Assembly: GCF_900660495.1 (NCBI RefSeq) | Contig: NZ_LR214950.1 | Coordinates: forward strand, 248,001 to 312,000 | DNA length: 64,000 bases | Direction: 5' to 3' | Origin: Mycoplasmopsis gallinacea | Lineage (GTDB): Bacteria > Bacillota_I > Bacilli_A > Mycoplasmatales > Metamycoplasmataceae | Part shown: piece by piece, positions 55,139 to 64,000 of the stretch | How positions within the stretch are numbered: the stretch's first letter is position 1 | How the letters are laid out: every line of letters starts with the position of its first letter | Notes under the pieces: model-generated | What the model saw: only the letters and a program-made list of their open reading frames with translations | The model's database searches: none | Told to the model about the DNA's origin: nothing | Program-made: the position numbers and the translations under genes

Positions 55139-55648
55139 TTAATAATTATTTTTTATTCTTTGATAATTTTTTTCGTTTTTGAATTTATAAAATTCAAAAA
55201 GATCATCATATGTAAAGCCAAGTTTTACAAATGCACCTAAAGCAATTCTAAAGGATCTTTTGATTCTTCTTTTCACTAATAGGGTATTTTTATTATACAT
55301 TATTTTAGATATGGATAAAAAAAGTTTTTGAAACTGGATATTAATATCATCACTTAAAACAAGTGGCTTAATAATAGGTTCGATGTTGTATGTATTAGCA
55401 AAATTAACAAAGAAATGCACTAAATCCGCAAATTCTTCAAGCACTAATTCACGATTAACATTTTTGTTTATTTTTCAATATTTGAAAGATTGCACTTCGT
55501 TAATAAATTCACCAGCTTCAACAATTAAAGCTAGGGTTCTTTGGATATGTATATCTTGTTCTGTTAAATCAGGGTGCGTTTGCTTTGTTTTGATGCTAAA
55601 TTCCTTATCTAAATCTTTTTGCATTTCAAAAATTTTACTTAAATTCAT
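55139..55648 (-). CDS. all-alpha dUTPase-like (dimeric, MazG-type) NTP pyrophosphatase
   Basis: 169 residues with TGA as Trp, starting MNLSKIFEMQKDLDKEF. Metal-binding motifs of the dimeric dUTPase/MazG superfamily: LALIVEAGEFINEVQSFKYW (about 38-57, E-x-x-x-E) and LEEFADLVHFFVN (about 70-82, E-x-x-D). It would hydrolyse dUTP to dUMP and keep uracil out of DNA. The start has no ribosome site; a TATAAT ends 7 bases before the ATG, so the mRNA is probably leaderless. Another nucleotide specificity within the superfamily is possible. Confidence 0.82.
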
Positions 55649-55655
55649 AATAAAA

Positions 55656-55685
55656 ATTATAACACCCTCAAGGTAAAATTAGCAA
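55656..55685 (-). promoter_or_regulatory. promoter of the dUTPase/tRNA-Leu unit
   Basis: TTGCTA, 18 bases, TATAAT with a TG one base before it. The -10 ends 7 bases before the ATG, putting +1 at or next to the start codon. The IS30 copy 2 target duplication begins only 10 bases beyond the -35. Confidence 0.65.
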
Positions 55686-55694
55686 AATAAACTG

Positions 55695-55707
55695 GATTTA
55701 TTATGAT
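55695..55707. repeat. left 13-bp target duplication of IS30 copy 2
   Basis: GATTTATTATGAT, repeated at 57533-57545. It differs from the duplication of copy 1, so the two insertions were independent events. Confidence 0.8.
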
Positions 55708-57532
55708 TAAAAATTGGAAAAGTGACGCGCAAGTTAAGTGGTAAAAAATAACAATGCTTTTTTAATGTTTAAATTATAAAAAAATTAGTGCAAAAAATGA
55801 AGAAATAGTGACAAAAGCAAAATCAAAAGCGCAAGCCCTTGTGGCTTGTTTTCTTATAAATTTTGAAGTTCTTTTGCTTCTTTTCTGCGAAAGAAAAGGA
55901 GGCCCGTGCGGCAGCACAATCATTGAATCTGTGTCTAAAGATAGACATAGCACAACACCGCAAAAAAAATAGCATTTCACATTAAATGGGCTTCAGTCAC
56001 TAAAATCTAGTTTAGGTCTCAAAGACCAAAGTTTCCCTTTTACCCATATTAATTTTGAAGTTCTTTTGCTTCTTTTCTGCGAAAGAAAAGAAAAGAAGGC
56101 CGCGTGCCAACGCAATTAATGTATTTGTAACAAAAGACTGTCATTACAAGACTATTCTTATTTAAACTGACATTTACACAAAAAATAGGTTTTATTCACA
56201 TAAATTTAGTTTAGGTCGTCAATCTTGAACTTAGCATTTATCGATATTAATTTTAATTTTCTATCGCTAATATTCTTTTGTATTCATCGATTTGTTCTTT
56301 GAGTCAAAACACATATTCTTGTGTGAGTGAATTGAAACTTTTACCCTTCGGAATAAATCTTCTAATGTATCTATGAGCATTTTCAATTGAACCTTTTTGA
56401 TATGAAGCATAAGGTTTACATTTAAATAATTTTTTCTTACCTACCACTTTATGAAGAAGTGTGTTTTCGCTACCATTATCTACTGTCAAAGTCTTTATTT
56501 CAAGATTGTATTTTCTTATTAACATTTTTAATGCTTTGTTAATTGATTTTGCATCTCTTTTGGTTAAAGCGATATATAACTCTCTAGTTTTACGGTCTAA
56601 AAGTGTAAAAAGAACAAACTTATCTTCTCTTTTACCTATTACTGTATCAGCTTCAAAATGCCCTTTTTCTAGCCTTAAATCCGCTTCTTCAGGTCTATAT
56701 TTTAGGTCTCTAGCGTGTATCAAGGATTTTTTACCTTGCTTTAATGTAGTTTTTGTATAGCCACCTCTTGATAAATATAAAAGCGGGTCAAGAGGAAGCT
56801 TTATTCTTTGTTGCTTTAGAGCTTTGTAAATTGTGCTAAATGTAGGACAAAAAGTATCTGGATTTGTTTGTTTGAACGAGTTGACCATAAATTTCACAGA
56901 CATTTTACATTTAATGTTTTTAGAGTTTTTGCTTGCTTTTTTTCTTAATTCTTTAGTTACATCGTTTCAATATTTCTTGAAGTAACTTCACTTATTTTTT
57001 TGTGATTCTGACACTATCATTAACCTTTTAGTTTTATAACTGAGTAAATGATTTGCTAATTTTCTAAAGGAGAGAAATTTAGTTATAAAAATTTTGTCTC
57101 CACAATTTTTGCAAATAAATTTATTTTTTAAGCTTTTATGATAGTCATTTTTTTCAATCATTATTGCCATTTTTTGTTTAATTGTTCTAGATTGATAACC
57201 AAAATATTTCGCTGCTTTTGATATTGAATTCAACACTAGAACTTTTAAAATAATTTCTCACATTAATAGTATAGATATTTGTTTATCTCTAAGCAATCTT
57301 TTAGAAGAAACATTTGAGTGAAGACGTTTTATCTCATCATCTGTTTCTTTTATGATAAAGTGACGTGAGTTTTCAGCATTATTTTTTACACAAATAATAT
57401 TTAGTTTAGATAAATCTATCAATTTTTTCATATAATAAAAATGTGTCCTTTCTTTGCAAGCATTATTATTTTACACAATGGACACAAAAAAGTCACATGC
57501 ATTAAATTTGCGTGTGACTTTTCTAATTTATA
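55708..57532 (-). mobile_element. IS30-family (IS1630-like) element, copy 2 (about 1825 bp)
   Basis: Inverted relative to copy 1, with the same terminal repeats, the same transposase and a matching non-coding tail at about 55708-56252. The transposase region is nearly identical to copy 1. Part of the tail (about 56100-56250) has diverged visibly from copy 1. It sits between the dUTPase promoter and rpoC. Confidence 0.87.
56253..57431 (-). CDS. IS30-family transposase (intact copy)
   Basis: 392 residues with TGA as Trp. N-terminal helix-turn-helix (ISKAAKYFGYQSRTIKQKM), a Cys pair CKNCGD, and a complete DDE core: HFEADTVIGKRE (first Asp), LTVDNGSENT (second Asp), SIENAHRYIRRFIPKG (Glu). The A-run broken in copy 1 is intact here (QGKKSLIHARD). 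The ATG follows an AAAGGA site. This copy could supply transposase to mobilise both elements. Confidence 0.93.
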
Positions 57533-57545
57533 GATTTATTATGAT
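57533..57545. repeat. right 13-bp target duplication of IS30 copy 2
   Basis: GATTTATTATGAT, matching 55695-55707. Confidence 0.8.
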
Positions 57546-57686
57546 ATTTTTAGGAAACTAAGGCCTAAATTTATGTGTGTAATTTTTGAGCATCCAAGTC
57601 CTAATGCACCTATAATTTGCGCTTATTAGGCTTTGGTTGCTTTCAAGCTTGGAAACTATAACTAGAGTTATAAAATTGCAGCAAAT

Positions 57687-57716
57687 AAAAAACAAGCAGC
57701 ATTAGCTACTTGTTTT
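57687..57716 (-). terminator. rpoBC terminator
   Basis: AAAACAAG and CTTGTTTT pair around an internal AGTAGCTAATGCTG loop region; a T run follows on the minus strand. The gap from 57546 to 57735 otherwise holds no gene. Confidence 0.75.
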
Positions 57717-57735
57717 ACAAATATGAATATTTGGA

Positions 57736-62134
<4,399 letters not shown>

Positions 62135-62142
<8 letters not shown>

Positions 62143-64000
62143 TAACTTCTCCTCCTCCATCTACATCTAAATATTGGTAGATTTCTTCTTCTGATTCATC
62201 TACTTCTGTTTCAATTGTTTCAAGTTTCATTCCAAGTCCTTTAAGTTCATAACTAAGAACGTTAAATGATTCTGGAGTTCCTGGTGTAGGAAGTTCTCTT
62301 CCTGAAACAAGCGCACTATAAAGTGCATTTCTTCCTGAAATATCATCAGATTTATATGTAAGAATTTCTTGAAGCACGTTTGTAGCTCCATAAGATTCGA
62401 TCGCTCATGTTTCCATTTCCCCGAATCTTTGTCCCCCGTTTTGGCTTTTTCCTCCAAGAGGTTGTTGTGTAATAAGTGAGTATGGCCCAACACTACGAGC
62501 ATGCATTTTATCATCAACCATGTGGTTAAGTTTAAGCATGTACATTACACCAACAGAAATAGGTTTATCGAATTTTCTACCGGTAATTGGGTCGATAATC
62601 ACTTGTTTTCCACTTTTATCAAGACCAGCTTCTTCTAAGGCAGCTTCAATATCTGGTTTTTTAACCCCATCGAAACTTGGAGTTACGAATTTAACACCTA
62701 ATTTTCTAGCAGCCATACCTAAGTGAAGCTCTAAAACTTGACCAATGTTCATACGTGAAGGAACCCCTTGTGGGTTAAGCATAATGTCAAGTGGTGTTCC
62801 ATCTTCTAAATATGGCATATCTTCTTCTGGTAAAACAATTGAGATAACCCCTTTGTTTCCGTGACGACCAGCCATTTTATCCCCAACTTTGATTTTACGT
62901 TTTTGAGCAATTGACACTTTAACAATTTTGTCAATTCCATCTTCAAGCACATCACCTTTTTCACGTGAAAGAACTTCAACGTGAATTACAGTACCATTGT
63001 GACCATTTTTAACTTTAAGTGAAGTATCTTTAACATTAGATGGACGTTGTTGAAGAATAGACATAAGAAGTTTTTCTTCTTGTATTGGGTTATCTTCTCC
63101 TTTAGGTGAAACACGACCAACAAGCACATCTCCAGGAAGTACTTCAGAACCAACTTTAACAATTCCTGATTGATCTAAATGTCTAAGTGAGAATTTAGAT
63201 ACGTTAGGAATTTCATTTGTAAGTTGATCTTCACCAGCACGGCTACTTCTGAATTGAATTGTTTGCTCTTCAATGTGAATTGAAGTAAATACGTCATCTT
63301 TAACTAAACGTTCGTTAATAATAACAGCATCCTCAAAGTTGTATCCATTTCATGTTGTAAATCCAACAAGAACGTTTTTCCCAAGAGCAAGCTCTCCATC
63401 TTTAAATGAAGAACCATCAACAAGTAAGTCACCTTTTTCAACTTTATCACCAACTTTAACAATTGGCTTTTGGTTAATAATTGTACCTTGGTTACTTCTT
63501 TCAAAGTTTCTAAGTGTATATCTATCTGTTGTATCACGATCAGTTTTAATGTGAATTTTTCCACCATCTACGTGCACAACTTCTCCAGCATTTTTAGCTG
63601 TAATATTATATGAAGAATATTTAGCAATATCCGCTTCGATTCCTGTTGCAACAAAAGGTGCTTCAGCTTCTAAAAGTGGAACTGCTTGACGTTGCATGTT
63701 TGAACCCATAAGAGCACGGTTGGCATCGTCATTTTCTAAGAAAGGAATAGCAGCAGCAGCTACAGAAACAATTTGTTTTGATGAAACCTCAATAAAATCA
63801 ACATCAGCAGGTGTTCCAACGATATAGTTGTAATCACGTCTAATTGTTAATGTAGAATCAACAATCCGGTTGTTTTCATCAACTTTAACTGATGATTGAG
63901 CAAATGAATATCCAATTTCATCAGCAGCTGTTAAGTATCTAATTTCATTGTAGTCTACAACACCATTATTTACTTTAAAATATGGAGTTTGTAAAAATCC
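62135..64000 (-). CDS. rpoB: DNA-directed RNA polymerase subunit beta, C-terminal part
   Basis: The C-terminal 621 codons or so are present; the start lies beyond the right edge. Recognised by [66 protein letters not shown] and [21 protein letters not shown], all conserved beta-subunit blocks around the active site. The rifampicin-binding cluster lies upstream of this part, so resistance cannot be judged. The protein ends DGGGEVNE, overlapping rpoC. Confidence 0.98.

Noticed and set aside
48121-57545. Composite transposon made of two IS30 copies carrying the lipase and dUTPase genes
   Set aside because: Each copy has its own different flanking duplication (14 bp and 13 bp). A composite transposon would show one duplication outside the pair. 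Inversion remains possible, transfer as a unit is not supported.
57546-57680. Possible decayed IS end (repeated GGAAACTA stretches) between IS30 copy 2 and rpoC
   Set aside because: The similarity to the IS1634 terminal repeat is only about 8 bases and there is no partner end.

Overview
The window comes from a mycoplasma (class Mollicutes). It is strongly AT-rich. Nearly every long reading frame is continuous only if TGA is read as tryptophan. There are several lipobox signal peptides, no peptidoglycan synthesis genes, a standard mycoplasma F1F0 ATP synthase operon, and the common mycoplasma order gmk-prpC-prkC-rsgA-rpe. I cannot name the species.

Layout. 1-5150 is a mobile or decayed region. 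It holds a compact minus-strand run of small phage-like genes behind a frameshifted tyrosine integrase, an IS1634-family element with a 102-bp target duplication, several large palindromes, a dead lipoprotein start and a miniature IS derivative; it ends at a tRNA-Leu. 5170-15036 is housekeeping: gmk, prpC, prkC, rsgA, rpe, a DUF1934 protein, gltX, a YitT-like membrane protein, a secreted nuclease, a deoxynucleoside kinase and an orphan murQ. 15074-34300 is one long minus-strand operon for glycosaminoglycan use. 34449-36695 holds a frameshifted RpiR-type regulator and pgi. 37086-44027 is the atp operon. 44229-48050 carries a tiny membrane peptide, rpmE, rpsD, an M42 peptidase and a family 1 glycosidase. 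48121-57545 is framed by two inverted IS30-family elements around a giant surface lipase-like protein, tRNA-Leu and a dUTPase. 57736-64000 is rpoC and the 3' part of rpoB.

How the genes work together. The central operon encodes a lipid-anchored family 8 polysaccharide lyase (extracellular depolymerisation of hyaluronan or chondroitin), a mannose-family PTS (EIIB, EIIC, EIID, EIIA) that would import the unsaturated disaccharide, an unsaturated glucuronyl hydrolase that would split it, and KduI, KduD, KdgK and Eda, which take the uronate half to pyruvate and glyceraldehyde 3-phosphate. A YajC-like protein and an unknown 4-TM protein are embedded in it. The pathway reading rests on family assignments; substrate and expression are untested. 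The nearby RpiR-like regulator is broken by one base in an A7 tract. The last gene of the operon, a 1749-residue lipoprotein in its reconstructed form, is broken twice, by a nonsense codon and by an IS insertion.

Recent mobility is clear. Two IS1634-type copies look identical and have duplicated 102 and 277 bp of target. Two IS30-type copies in opposite orientation could allow inversion of a 5.75-kb segment carrying the surface lipase.
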